A stretch of DNA of 33,988 nucleotides from Paulinella micropora (GCA_009731375.1 BJOX01000113.1:168341-202328), one strand, 5' to 3'. Counted from the first letter of the stretch, positions 25,901 to 33,988 are shown. Numbers and translations are program-made. Notes: generated by a model from the sequence alone, not told the origin.

Positions 25901-26064
25901 TTAGCCTCGCGGAGATTTGCTCTCGTATTGCTGCGGATGTTAGATAAAAGGTCGCGGCGATTTCTTTTATCTTTTGTTTCAACCTTTCTAAGCTTAGCCT
26001 TAGCTTGAAGAAGTTGAACATATTGCTTGTTTGGTCTAGGGGGTAAAGGGGGCTTATATGACAT
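22942..26064 (-). CDS. Protein-primed family B DNA polymerase
   Basis: 1040 residues, intact. The exonuclease motifs are DLETF (Exo I, Asp367), NGANFDHY (Exo II, Asp447) and YLRND (Exo III, Asp535). The polymerase motifs are DADVVSLYP (motif A, Asp635), KLFMNSLYG (motif B, Lys761 to Asn765) and YYTDTDS (motif C, Asp868 and Asp870). The 360-residue N-terminal part starts with a basic coiled region and contains CEDC...HTC, a possible zinc site at about 315-330. The family copies linear DNA from a protein bound to each end, which fits the inverted repeats here. Length matches Polinton polymerases. It heads the minus-strand block on the right with the two small genes behind it, and it lacks the late-type promoter motif, suggesting early expression. 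Confidence 0.96.
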   Translation of the reverse strand: MSYKPPLPPRPNKQYVQLLQAKAKLRKVETKDKRNRRDLLSNIRSNTRANLREAKTREAKRREFKAHDYEVRRDNQLNSLTFKFRDLDISFYDTDALEEKVLIPAIRYARREGMTANADVNISITYSTAPANERYDHYLKKKSFNSFQLRQYDTVFMDALNEFNINNIEAGERGYERTIRYVEITIVQENGGGCYEGTREKKEKVEEGKKISPPSKNNNCLFFLCRDILNIQPMNKQKCNEIRAELNIPPNSPIPFSVAVQILKKYTKEGKTYEITDVMMKQVVSTNEEGQEPDKLIFLENNHYYGLVKQFKKRCEDCLQLYLKKHTCNLNRKKFADIRLKKNGKRHLITKLHTEEKINNDQVLHYDLETFRNKTIANGYDIHECYIVGYTQGSESFKYIAGKDCISQFVDLIIKRGSRIKEGWEPKCKKDKPPVLYVNGFNGANFDHYFIHQELIKRGIKIKSSKINNGSIICLEFENVKMWDMCKHTQGSLKVNLESMGCSVLKGDFDHEQARRWEDMEEKMKQDCLTYLRNDVMGLKELYDKLNTTIFTAHNVNLTSYISTSSLAFNIWKKYVDGKYEVRLPTVEQERAFRKAIIGGRTYPSKRRFISAQYESYLQKQTTFDDIDDYLVDADVVSLYPTAMLLAFMVGDILETIGPFDPRNLQIGIYNLDYISPKNILHSRIGQRDRMGSLKWRLEDMKDQWLTSVDIEDMVAEGYTVSIHKGYYTVKSECVFAKYIDDMFKAKENAEKGSPQYLLAKLFMNSLYGKMIQRPIPSITTYIQTNEEYWKFWSSNQITDIVKFTDKQGKDLWHISGLPRNPILLESSITKPSHYGAFILAYSRRIMFNYIKEANPNRTIADDFYYTDTDSLQIHARCARYIKNMGNKKLGGIGDDLGDGCKIIKGIWIAPKLYMLEFTTKDAFTEGMTKNDLKHISKGVHIETAENGVKRYFHFRGKGLDAQQLNYDVYDKMDKGGSIENVKDFQMKKIHIDRNSKQQQVPHFSILHMTNVKKQVNENKWAGRKFINDNDSLPLGFQIS

Positions 26065-26202
26065 TATGTTATATTATGGAAAAGATTTTTTGGTTTTGAA
26101 TTAATCCCAATGATTGATAATATATCTGTGTTATTTGTTTAGATGATAATTATATAAATGTAAAAAAAATTTATTGGAAAAAAAATTAATTAATTACATC
26201 TG
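26065..26202. other. AT-rich intergenic region upstream of the polymerase gene
   Basis: 138 bp, strongly AT-rich, with ATAATATAACATA just before the polymerase start (reading the minus strand) and several A/T runs. No ORF and no member of the palindrome families seen. Confidence 0.5.
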
Positions 26203-26454
26203 TCATATTTCAACTTCTACATCACTTTCAATTTTTTGTTTCTTTTTCATAGCATATCGCTCCTTCCTTCTCGCCGATATGGCTTCTTTATTCCTTTCGT
26301 AATATGAAACTCCCGCCTTTCTATACATTTCTGGATTTTTTAAGACATATCTTCTTGAAGCCTCGTAATGAGCTTTTTTCTTTTCTTCAACAGATGTATA
26401 TTTAGCAGGTCTCCCTAGCTTTACAGAGCCGACTGGTCCGCTTTGTGATGGCAT
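26203..26454 (-). CDS. Small basic protein with GRPAKY motif, putative DNA-binding
   Basis: 83 residues from the ATG at 26454; a GTG extension would add five. VGSVKLGRPAKYTSVEEKKKAHYEASRRYV has an AT-hook-like GRP followed by a Tyr-rich basic helix. NKEAISARRKERYAMKKK adds a second helix with the same rhythm, as in small DNA-binding proteins of large DNA viruses. An acidic tail closes it. It lies between the polymerase and HIRAN genes on the same strand. A regulator or replication accessory is possible. Confidence 0.6.
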   Translation of the reverse strand: MPSQSGPVGSVKLGRPAKYTSVEEKKKAHYEASRRYVLKNPEMYRKAGVSYYERNKEAISARRKERYAMKKKQKIESDVEVEI

Positions 26455-26523
26455 AGAACCTTTTTTCACTAAACTTATTGTTATATAATAATAATCATAA
26501 TTATATAAATGAAAAATTAATTC

Positions 26524-26826
26524 TTATTGTTTCACTTGAATTGTTATCTCCATTCCGTAATTCTTACCTTGACCACCACCATATACTTTATAATGAACTT
26601 TTCGTTTTTCTGGTAGTTTCTCGTTTATTTCTTTTGCTAGTTCTTTCGCCACATAACCCAAATGTTTTCCATCACTTGTTTCAACTTTAATAGCATTTTT
26701 GTCGAATGGATTATTCGGTTCTTTCACTATATAAACATTCGTTCTTGGATTACGAATGAGATATATTAAATTATTTTGTCTTCCCTCAAATGACACCCCG
26801 ACAACTTTCGTTCCGATGAACACCAT
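26524..26826 (-). CDS. HIRAN-domain protein
   Basis: 100 residues that form one HIRAN domain: GTKVVGVSFEGR, then VKEPNNPFDKNAIKVE and GKHLGYVAKELAKEI, the characteristic NPxDxNAI and LGY signatures. In HLTF/Rad5-type helicases this domain binds the 3' end of single-stranded DNA; stand-alone versions occur in viruses and bacteria. Next to the polymerase it could bind element ends or replication intermediates. A TATAGA box lies one base before the ATG. The right terminal repeat begins about 150 bp upstream. Confidence 0.85.
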   Translation of the reverse strand: MVFIGTKVVGVSFEGRQNNLIYLIRNPRTNVYIVKEPNNPFDKNAIKVETSDGKHLGYVAKELAKEINEKLPEKRKVHYKVYGGGQGKNYGMEITIQVKQ

Positions 26827-26974
26827 TTCTATACGGTATATAGTTGTTATGATATTTTTTTAAATGATAATTAATTAAATGATAAATAATTAAATTTTGA
26901 TTTCTTATGATGTAGGACGCTTTTATTACAGGCATTTTTCTTTTAATGTGTCTAGTTCTGCCTTTCAACTTTTT
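26827..26974. other. Spacer between HIRAN gene and right terminal repeat
   Basis: 148 bp of AT-rich sequence with the HIRAN promoter at its left edge. No further gene supported. Confidence 0.5.
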
Positions 26975-27302
26975 TTTTGCGTTTTTGCGTTTGTGCGACA
27001 GAAACAACAAAAACTACCGCGAGAGAGAAAAAGCGTGCGACGCTGCGACAAAAATCACCGCGCAGTCGCATCGAAGTTTGGCTGTCCAATTCTATTTTAC
27101 TTTTGTGTGTTTCCACTTTTTGCTACACATCGCCTTTTTCTATCATCTCATTTTCGCTTATCTCCTTCGTCAATATATGTCCTTTCTTGATTTCTACATG
27201 ATTTCTTTATGATGTCGAATTTGATGCTATGGGGCTTAACGACACTTTTATTACAGACATTTTTCTTAAAAAATGACTGTAAGAAAAGTGTAATCATCTT
27301 CT
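26975..27302 (-). repeat. Right terminal inverted repeat of the Polinton
   Basis: The inverted copy of 5670-5998, one base shorter. It ends ...CATCTTCT and is followed at once by the TTTTCA duplication. The 50-bp terminal hairpin is at 27242-27291. Confidence 0.95.
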
Positions 27303-27308
27303 TTTTCA
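27303..27308. other. Right target-site duplication TTTTCA
   Basis: Identical to 5664-5669 and abutting the right terminal repeat. Confidence 0.85.
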
Positions 27309-27347
27309 CACCCATTTTCACATTTCTCGACTCAACCATTTGAAAAG

Positions 27348-27548
27348 GCTGGGCTGCGGCTGGGCTCGTGCGGCTGGGCTCGTCCGGCCGGATTTGTCCG
27401 GCAGGGCTCGTCCGGCCGGATTCGTCCGGCAGGGCTCGTCCGGCAGGGCTCGTCCGGCTGGGCTCGTCCGGCTGGGCTCGTCCGGCTGGGCTCGTCCGGC
27501 TGGGCTCGTCCGGCTGGGCTCGGCAAGCGTCTGTGTGGGCTCGTCCGG
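27348..27548. repeat. 15-bp GC-rich minisatellite (GGGCTCGTCCGGCTG)n
   Basis: About 13 units with variants GGCAG and GGCCGGATT. It lies 40 bp outside the element. The Pro/Ser/Arg-rich ORFs through it, in several frames, are repeat translations. Confidence 0.9.
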
Positions 27549-27970
27549 CAACCTTGTCCATCCACATTTCATGTTTTTGCTGATGCTGGCGCTATTTCCT
27601 TGTGGGTTTTCAGGGCTTCATAAATTTTTTGATTGGGTTCAAGGAAAAAATTCTTGAGTCTCGAGTCTCGAGTCATTTAACTCGTGACCTTGCATGAGTC
27701 ACGGTCTGACACGGCGCTTTTAGGGTTTTGATCTGACACCTTTGCATCAGGTCACCCTGGTAGCTCGGTGCAGAAATCTGACCAAAGTATCAGCAGATAA
27801 ATACTACTTTAAACTTAAGAGAAAGATACTGTTTTGGTATCTCGTTAAGAGTCTTTTATGGAAAATTTAAGCGAAGGTATCAATTTGGGCTTGCTTCAGA
27901 ATAAAGGACTCGATTTCTATAATGGGGGTTTTGTGACTTAAGTCTTGAGATGTTGGTTGTATCGGGTCGT
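27549..27970. other. Unique flank without recognisable gene
   Basis: Ordinary-complexity sequence with three GAGTCTC repeats near 27656-27674 and no ORF of note. I see no RNA gene or transposon signature in it. Confidence 0.5.
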
Positions 27971-28046
27971 ATCAATCCATCTATCCATCATCCATCCATC
28001 CATCCATCCACATCCATCCATCCACATCCATCCATCCATCTATTTA

Positions 28047-28126
<80 letters not shown>

Positions 28127-28128
28127 CT
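27970..28128. repeat. (CCAT)n then (CTAT)n array
   Basis: A tetranucleotide array grading from CCAT to CTAT. It ends at the unique segment 28129-28256. Confidence 0.95.
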
Positions 28129-28256
28129 CTTCTTTTTCCAGAACACAGTCTACCCGTGATTCCCATCCCGGACACATGCACAGTACACAAATTATTGTTT
28201 GATGTGAAACTGCGTTCCTTTGCAAGGACTACATTCCTTTGCGACATCTCATCTAT
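28129..28256 (+). repeat. Dispersed repeat, copy A of an inverted pair
   Basis: About 128 bp matching the reverse complement of 32226-32354 almost base for base, including TTTTTCCAGAACACAG and CTGCGTTCCTTTGCAAGG. In the right copy it lies beyond the LINE-like ORF on the minus strand, so it is probably the 3' part of that retroelement. Confidence 0.85.
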
Positions 28257-28282
28257 CTATCTATCCATCTATCCATCCATCC

Positions 28283-28314
<32 letters not shown>

Positions 28315-28425
28315 CTCTATCTATCTATCTATCTATCTATCTATCCACCTACCTATCTACCTACCTATATACCTACCTACCTACGTACCTATCTATATCT
28401 ATATATCTATCTATCTATCTATCTA

Positions 28426-28457
<32 letters not shown>

Positions 28458-28483
28458 CCTACCTACCTAACCTACCTACCTAC

Positions 28484-28548
<65 letters not shown>

Positions 28549-28734
28549 CATCTATCTATCTATCAATCATATCTATCTATCTATCTATCTATCTATCTAC
28601 CTACCTACCTACCTACCTACCTATCTATCTATCTATCTATCTATTTATCTATCCATCTATCTATTTGTCTGTCTGTCTGTCTGTCTACCTACCTACCTAC
28701 CTATCTATCTATCTATCTATCTATCCATCCATCC

Positions 28735-28773
<39 letters not shown>

Positions 28774-28790
28774 CATCCATCCATCCATCC

Positions 28791-28822
<32 letters not shown>

Positions 28823-28894
28823 GTCTATCTGTCTATCTATCTATCTATCTATCTATCTACTATCTACTATCCATCTATCTATCTAAATATCTAT

Positions 28895-28972
<78 letters not shown>

Positions 28973-28975
28973 AAG
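28256..28975. repeat. 720-bp compound (CTAT)n array with CTAC, CTGT and CCAT variants
   Basis: Tetranucleotide units only. The ORFs through it (IYLS repeats) are translations of the array. Confidence 0.97.
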
Positions 28976-29218
28976 AACAGTCTCGAAACTCCATCTGCTT
29001 ACTGGGCCCTCTGTAATGGAGGTGGGAGCTCGTTCTGCAAGGGGCGCTTTATGGAACGAGCCCTGGCCCCGCCTGGTACTAGGGAGCTTTGGTATTGCCT
29101 GTATCAGTCCCTTCCGTGCAAACATCACGGCTTAGCTGGGCATCGGGTTAATACTTACCCACAGACTTCCTGGTTGACGAAATCAGAAGCTCCTTTTTTC
29201 TGACATTAGTCGATATTT
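28976..29218. other. Unique island inside the tetranucleotide arrays
   Basis: About 240 bp of ordinary composition, with one inverted repeat GCTCGTTC/GAACGAGC around 29029-29060. No family recognised; it may be a retroelement end. Confidence 0.5.
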
Positions 29219-29263
29219 CATCTACCTAACTACCTACCTACCTACCTTCCTATCGATCTATCG

Positions 29264-29302
<39 letters not shown>

Positions 29303-29530
29303 CATCTATCTATCTATCTGTCTGTCTGTCTGTCTACCTACCCACCTACCTACCTACCTATCTATCTATCTATCTATCTATCTATCCATCCATCTTTCTA
29401 TCTATCTATCTCTCTCTCTATATATATATATATTGAGAGTGTGTGTGTGTGTGAGAGAGAGAGAAAGAGAGAAGAGAGAGAGAGGGAGAGAGAGATAGAA
29501 GTACGGATGGATGGATCGATCGATCGATAT

Positions 29531-29602
<72 letters not shown>

Positions 29603-29603
29603 T

Positions 29604-29698
<95 letters not shown>

Positions 29699-29800
29699 GT
29701 AGATAGATAGGTAGATTAGGTAGATTGGTAGATTAGGTAGGTAGGTAGGTAGGTAGGTAGGTGGTAGGTGGGTAGGTAGATAGGTAGGTAGGTAGGTAGG

Positions 29801-29833
<33 letters not shown>

Positions 29834-29882
29834 TATATGTATATATATATTTGTATATATCTGTCTAACTGTCTATCTATCC

Positions 29883-29932
<50 letters not shown>

Positions 29933-30019
29933 GGATCCATCCATCCATCCATCCATCTATCTACCTACCCAACTACCTACCTACCCACCCACCCACCTAT
30001 CTACCCACTTACTCACCTA
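29219..30019. repeat. Mixed arrays: (CTAT)n, (GT)n, (GA)n, (GATA)n, (GGTA)n, (TA)n, (CCAT)n
   Basis: Successive simple repeats with the strand switch CTAT to GATA near 29440-29520 and a TA-rich stretch at about 29800-29860. No gene. Confidence 0.95.
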
Positions 30020-30126
30020 CCCAGCTTCCTTGCCAGGCCACTCATGCTGCGTTGACGGGAACAAACATGCAGCCGATGCAATTTGTGGCCACCCTCCTGG
30101 CGATTCCAGCCATCATCCTGACCTTC

Positions 30127-30128
<2 letters not shown>
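30020..30128. other. Short unique island
   Basis: About 110 bp between arrays. The short minus-strand frame (MKVRMMAGIARRVATNCIG) has no recognisable relatives. Confidence 0.4.
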
Positions 30129-30177
<49 letters not shown>

Positions 30178-30430
30178 CGCGCGCGTGTGTGTGTGTGTGT
30201 GTGTTTGTGTGTGTGTTTGTGTTTGTGTGTGTGTGTGTGTGTTTGTGCTGAATACATATACATATACATGCATACATATACATACATACACATACATACA
30301 TACATACATACACACACATACACACACATACATACACACATACATACACACATACATACATACATTCATACACACATACTTACATACATACTTACATACA
30401 TACTTACATACATACATACATACAAATATG
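30129..30430. repeat. (CT)n, (GT)n and (CATA)n arrays
   Basis: About 50 bp of CT, 65 bp of GT with T insertions, then CATA/CACA units. Confidence 0.95.
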
Positions 30431-30497
30431 CATAGGTTTTTTGCAAGCTCGTCTCAAGCACAGTATAGTCTGACAAGCTACTTCAGCTATTGCAAGG

Positions 30498-30498
<1 letters not shown>

Positions 30499-30534
<36 letters not shown>

Positions 30535-30604
30535 CATCTATCTATCTATCTATCTATTTATTCATCCATCCATCCATCCATCCATCTATCTATCTATCTA
30601 TCTT

Positions 30605-30652
<48 letters not shown>

Positions 30653-30761
30653 CCTCATCTACCTACTTACGTACCTACCTACCTACCTATCTAACTATCT
30701 ATTTATCCATCTATCTATCTACCTATCTACTTACCTACCTACCTTCCTATCTACCTACCCA

Positions 30762-30816
<55 letters not shown>

Positions 30817-30824
30817 TTATCTAT

Positions 30825-30862
<38 letters not shown>

Positions 30863-31000
30863 ATCTATCTTTCTATCTCTTCATGTATGTATGTGTGTAT
30901 ATATGTATGTATGTATGCATGCACGTATGCATGCATTCATTCATGTATGTATGTATGTATGTATGTATGCATGTATGTATGTATGTATGTATGTATGTAT
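30499..31000. repeat. (CTAT)n then (ATGT)n arrays
   Basis: CTAT with CCAT, CTAC and TTAT variants, then ATGT/ATGC from about 30884. Between 30431 and 30498 lies a short unique spacer with no feature. Confidence 0.95.
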
Positions 31001-31039
31001 GTCTTGTCTTTTTCCCTCCGTCTTTAAAGATATGTGTGC

Positions 31040-31071
<32 letters not shown>

Positions 31072-31247
31072 CATGTATGTATGTCATGTATGTATATGTA
31101 TGTACGTAGCTGTCTTGGCTTTTTCCCTCCGTCTTTAAAGATATGTGTGTATATATGTATGTATGTATGCATGTATGTATGTATGTACGTCATGTATGTA
31201 TATGTATGTACGTAGCTGTCTTGGCTTTTTCCCTCCGTCTTTAAAGA
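31001..31247. repeat. Three tandem copies of a ~110-bp unit
   Basis: CTTTTTCCCTCCGTCTTTAA recurs at about 31007, 31118 and 31226, each of the first two followed by AGATATGTGTG and an ATGT array. The copies are nearly identical, indicating recent segmental tandem duplication. Confidence 0.85.
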
Positions 31248-31319
31248 GCAACAGACGCGGAAGGTAACACCAATATCTATCTACCTACCTACCTACCTAC
31301 CTACCTACCTATCTATCTA

Positions 31320-31359
<40 letters not shown>

Positions 31360-31408
31360 CTCTCTCTCTATATATATATATATAATATACATATATATAT
31401 ATATATCT

Positions 31409-31460
<52 letters not shown>

Positions 31461-31493
31461 TTTCTCTCTCTCTCTCTATATATATATATATGC

Positions 31494-31563
<70 letters not shown>

Positions 31564-31614
31564 ACGGCTCGATGGCCCAACCTCTCGTTATCTACCTACC
31601 TACCTACCAACCCC

Positions 31615-31653
<39 letters not shown>

Positions 31654-31717
31654 GTCTACTCGTACTTATGTCCTCGGAAATGCCGCGCTGATTCCAGTCT
31701 TATTCTCTAAATCTATC

Positions 31718-31750
<33 letters not shown>

Positions 31751-31789
31751 CATCTATCTATCTACCTACCTGCCTACCTACCTACCTAC

Positions 31790-31844
<55 letters not shown>

Positions 31845-31857
31845 ATTCATTTACTTA
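31248..31857. repeat. (CTAC)n/(CTAT)n, (CT)n and (TA)n arrays
   Basis: Simple repeats with short unique spacers at about 31563-31590 and 31655-31712. No gene. Confidence 0.95.
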
Positions 31858-31927
31858 GGTGTTAAGTGCGCGACCTGATGGCCCGCAGTTTCTTACGAGG
31901 CCCCCGGTTGAGATCCAGGTCTTATTA
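31858..31927 (+). repeat. tRNA-like repeat (SINE fragment), degenerate copy
   Basis: Begins GTTAAGTGCGCGACCTGATG like the two copies downstream. The anticodon-arm region and B box (GGTTGAGATCC) are mutated. It is flanked by CTAT on the left and GATA on the right. Confidence 0.6.
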
Positions 31928-31928
31928 T

Positions 31929-31929
<1 letters not shown>

Positions 31930-32012
<83 letters not shown>

Positions 32013-32060
32013 GGATAGATAGATAGATAGACAGATAGATAGATAGACAGATAGACAGAC

Positions 32061-32148
<88 letters not shown>

Positions 32149-32154
32149 GGATAG
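31930..32154. repeat. (GATA)n array
   Basis: GATA with GACA and GGAT variants, in opposite strand sense to the CTAT arrays to the left. Confidence 0.97.
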
Positions 32155-32225
32155 GTGTTAGTTGCGCGACCTGATGGCCCGCGGCTTCTGACGCCGCGCC
32201 CGGTTCAAATCCAGGTCTTATTTTA
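32155..32225 (+). repeat. tRNA-like repeat (SINE fragment), best copy
   Basis: Contains GCGGC-TTCTGAC-GCCGC, a 5-bp stem with a 7-base loop like an anticodon arm (CTG at the anticodon place), and GGTTCAAATCC, a good pol III B box. Acceptor ends do not pair, so this is not a working tRNA gene. It is embedded in GATA repeat. Confidence 0.7.
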
Positions 32226-32354
32226 GATAGATGAGATGTCGCAAAGGAATGTAGTCCTTGCAAAGGAACGCAGTTTCACATCAAACAATAATTTGTGTAC
32301 TGTGCATGTGTCCGGGATGGGAATCACGGGTAGACTGTGTTCTGGAAAAAGAAG
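32226..32354 (-). repeat. Dispersed repeat, copy B of an inverted pair
   Basis: The reverse complement of 28129-28256. It lies downstream, on the minus strand, of the LINE-like ORF remnant at 32545-32945. Confidence 0.85.
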
Positions 32355-32544
32355 AGGAGGAAGGACGTTGAAGAAAAAGGCAATCTAGGAATGGAGAGTG
32401 GGAGGATAAGGAAGAAGAGAAAGAAAAGGAAGCCGTTAGTCCAAGTGTTTTGAGCACCGTAAGCTTGCGCAAGCTACAATGATGACATTGTATGAGGCCT
32501 AAACCCCCGCAGGGACCTAGCCCGGGCTATGCAACACTGGACGG

Positions 32545-32945
32545 CTATGATGGAATGCAGTCACCAATACGGACTAGAGGAAGATTAGTCCAATTTTTGA
32601 CTGCACAGGAGCGATAAATCGCAAAAGAGCAACGAGCTACGCAGGAGGATAGCTTGAAGCAAAGGGATTTGGATTGGGGATGGGAAAAACCCAAGGCGCG
32701 GAAACATCGATGAACAGAGAACGATACCATGCCGCGAGCCCCGCATTCGATTGGTCGAAGGTGGCAGGTCCATCCGTTGTCCTCGATTTGAGATTTGAGC
32801 TTGTTGTATCGGTTGGTCTTGTAGGCTCGTGCGTCAAGGATGTTTTCCTCGACCGGGCACGTTAGCTCGATCAGAATACATATCTTGGTAGACAGTGACC
32901 AGACAACGATATCGGGGCGGAGGTCAGTGACACAAATGTGGACAG
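32545..32945 (-). pseudogene. LINE-associated PD-(D/E)xK-like domain remnant
   Basis: About 130 codons on the minus strand. [29 protein letters not shown], then a KTNRYNKLKSQIEDNGWTCHLRPIECGARG segment, matches a domain widely found at the C-terminus of invertebrate LINE ORFs. The spaced D...E-x-T of the first segment resembles a restriction-like nuclease core. The upstream part is replaced by a (TAGA)n/(CAGA)n array and a divergent tail leads to the stop, so this is a truncated retroelement piece. The sequence from 32355 to 32540 is its likely 3' region. Confidence 0.65.
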
Positions 32946-32954
32946 GAAGATAGA

Positions 32955-32996
<42 letters not shown>

Positions 32997-33015
32997 AACA
33001 CACAGACAGACAGAC

Positions 33016-33078
<63 letters not shown>

Positions 33079-33103
33079 CAGATAGATAGACAGATAGATA
33101 GAC

Positions 33104-33138
<35 letters not shown>

Positions 33139-33145
33139 CGGGTGG
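32946..33145. repeat. (GATA)n/(GACA)n array
   Basis: Tetranucleotide repeat replacing the upstream part of the LINE-like ORF. Confidence 0.97.
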
Positions 33146-33149
33146 ATAG

Positions 33150-33215
33150 ATGTTAATTGCGCGACCTGATGCCCCGCGGCTTCTGACGCCGCGCCCGGTT
33201 CAAATCCAGATCTTC
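33150..33215 (+). repeat. tRNA-like repeat (SINE fragment), third copy
   Basis: Almost the same as 32155-32225, including the anticodon-like arm and B box GGTTCAAATCC. It follows a GATA array and is followed by a (TTTC)n/poly-T tract. Confidence 0.7.
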
Positions 33216-33390
<175 letters not shown>

Positions 33391-33435
33391 GCTCGCGGCT
33401 CTTGATACCGCGTGGTAGAGAGCGCAATGCAGGTC
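33391..33435 (+). repeat. tRNA-like repeat, short diverged copy
   Basis: GCGGCTCTTGATACCGC again forms an arm with a 7-base loop and is followed by GTGGTAGAGAGCGC. Related by layout to the others, and weaker. Confidence 0.45.
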
Positions 33436-33437
33436 GT

Positions 33438-33480
<43 letters not shown>

Positions 33481-33556
33481 GTCTATCTGTCTATCTATCT
33501 GTCTATCTGTCTATCTGTCTATCTATCTATCTATCTATCTATCTGTCTATCTATCC

Positions 33557-33590
<34 letters not shown>

Positions 33591-33988
33591 ATCTATCTGG
33601 CCAGCTAGCTTGCTAGATGGCCCTTTAGCTATCTATCTGTCTGTCTATCTATCTATCTGACTAATTATCTTGCTACCTGTCTATCATTATCTATCTAATT
33701 ATCGCTCTACCTGCCTACCTACCTACCTACCTACCCACCTGCCTAACTATCTAGCTACCCACCCACCCACCCAACCACCTACCTACCTAGCTACCTACAT
33801 ATCTATCTAACTTTCTATCTTCCTGTAGCAAACTTCCTGCCCCGACTCGCACTTGCGGTTTCGTGCTGCTGTCGTGCGTTATCAGCCTTCATCGCGGGTA
33901 ACAACCTACCTATCTATCTACCTATCTAACTACCTATCTAACTACCTATATATCTACCTATACCCATCCATTACCCCCCCCCCCCTTT
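33436..33988. repeat. (CTAT)n/(CTAC)n arrays to the window end
   Basis: Tetranucleotide units with CTGT, CCAC and CTAC variants. A unique spacer of about 80 bp lies at 33826-33907, and a C homopolymer near the end. No gene. Confidence 0.95.

Larger units (their letters stand above)
5670..27302. mobile_element. Maverick/Polinton (polintovirus) element, complete at both ends, about 21.6 kb
   Basis: The element is bounded by terminal inverted repeats of about 329 bp and a 6-bp target-site duplication. It encodes the full diagnostic set: rve integrase, protein-primed family B DNA polymerase, packaging ATPase, adenovirus-type protease, minor and major capsid proteins. Accessory genes are two GIY-YIG endonucleases, an S74 fibre, a class 3 lipase, ExoX-like and HIRAN proteins. 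The near identity of the terminal repeats suggests a recent insertion. Gaps lie at 8543-9207 (665 N) and as 10-N joins at 10009, 15188, 17748, 17919, 22019 and 22772. Sequence next to some joins is from a diverged copy, so the assembled interior may be partly chimeric. Confidence 0.93.

Noticed and set aside
27318-27657. Pro/Arg/Ser-rich ORFs on both strands beside the element
   Set aside because: They are produced by a 15-bp minisatellite, whose length being a multiple of three keeps all frames open.
28220-29203. A 327-residue ORF and similar IYLS-rich ORFs across the right flank
   Set aside because: They are translations of CTAT tetranucleotide arrays in all three frames.
32155-32225. A functional tRNA gene
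   Set aside because: The anticodon-like arm and B box are present, but the acceptor stem does not pair and near-identical copies recur beside arrays, so a SINE-like repeat is more likely.

Overview
The window is a eukaryotic genomic scaffold. Both flanks are retroelement debris buried in expanded simple repeats: (CTAT)n/(GATA)n, (GA)n, a purine-only GAA tract of about 2.4 kb, and a poly-T tract. Set into this is one large self-synthesising DNA transposon / endogenous virus of the Maverick/Polinton (polintovirus) class. The host species cannot be named. LINE-type ORF fragments, a conserved LINE-associated domain often seen in invertebrate retroelements, and tRNA-like repeats with a B box show that it is a eukaryote. 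The viral genes read in the standard genetic code.

Layout. 1-225 simple repeats; 226-3125 a decayed LINE broken by microsatellites; 3135-5592 homopurine tract; 5664-5669 target-site duplication TTTTCA; 5670-27302 the Polinton; 27303-27308 the matching TTTTCA; 27309-27660 flank with a 15-bp GC-rich minisatellite; 27660-33988 tetranucleotide arrays with islands of unique DNA, tRNA-like repeats and a second LINE-like fragment on the minus strand.

The Polinton has 329/328-bp terminal inverted repeats, identical in my reading except for one indel, which begin AG and are bounded by a 6-bp duplication, the class hallmark. Genes from left to right: GIY-YIG endonuclease (+); rve integrase, a zinc-type small protein and a charged protein (-); a 665-bp gap; a phage-like fibre with a self-cleaving S74 chaperone domain (+); a two-TM protein (+); a cysteine-rich secreted protein (-); a small beta-type protein, packaging ATPase, basic core-like protein, adenovirus-type protease, second GIY-YIG, minor capsid (penton), major capsid and a second surface protein (+); an ExoX-like small protein (-); a class 3 lipase (+); protein-primed DNA polymerase B, a basic DNA-binding protein and a HIRAN protein (-). 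The ATPase-protease-minor capsid-major capsid order is that of virophages such as mavirus. Together the genes cover integration, replication, packaging, capsid building and maturation, host attachment and membrane attack, so the ancestor probably made virions. This copy has breaks: a fibre frameshift, a frameshift near the start of the protease gene, a frameshifted second GIY-YIG, and 10-N joins, some filled with sequence from a diverged sister element.

The most unusual signal is non-coding. A set of short perfect hairpins decorates gene borders. One family folds in the leader immediately before the start codons of three genes, with stem sequences that change on both sides together. A second leader palindrome recurs before three genes. 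A third family (core GGGCTTGCCC) lies at gene ends or inside ORFs, in both orientations. Several further hairpins overlap stop codons. Late-type genes also share a T-tract plus ATATAGA-like promoter motif close to the start codon.
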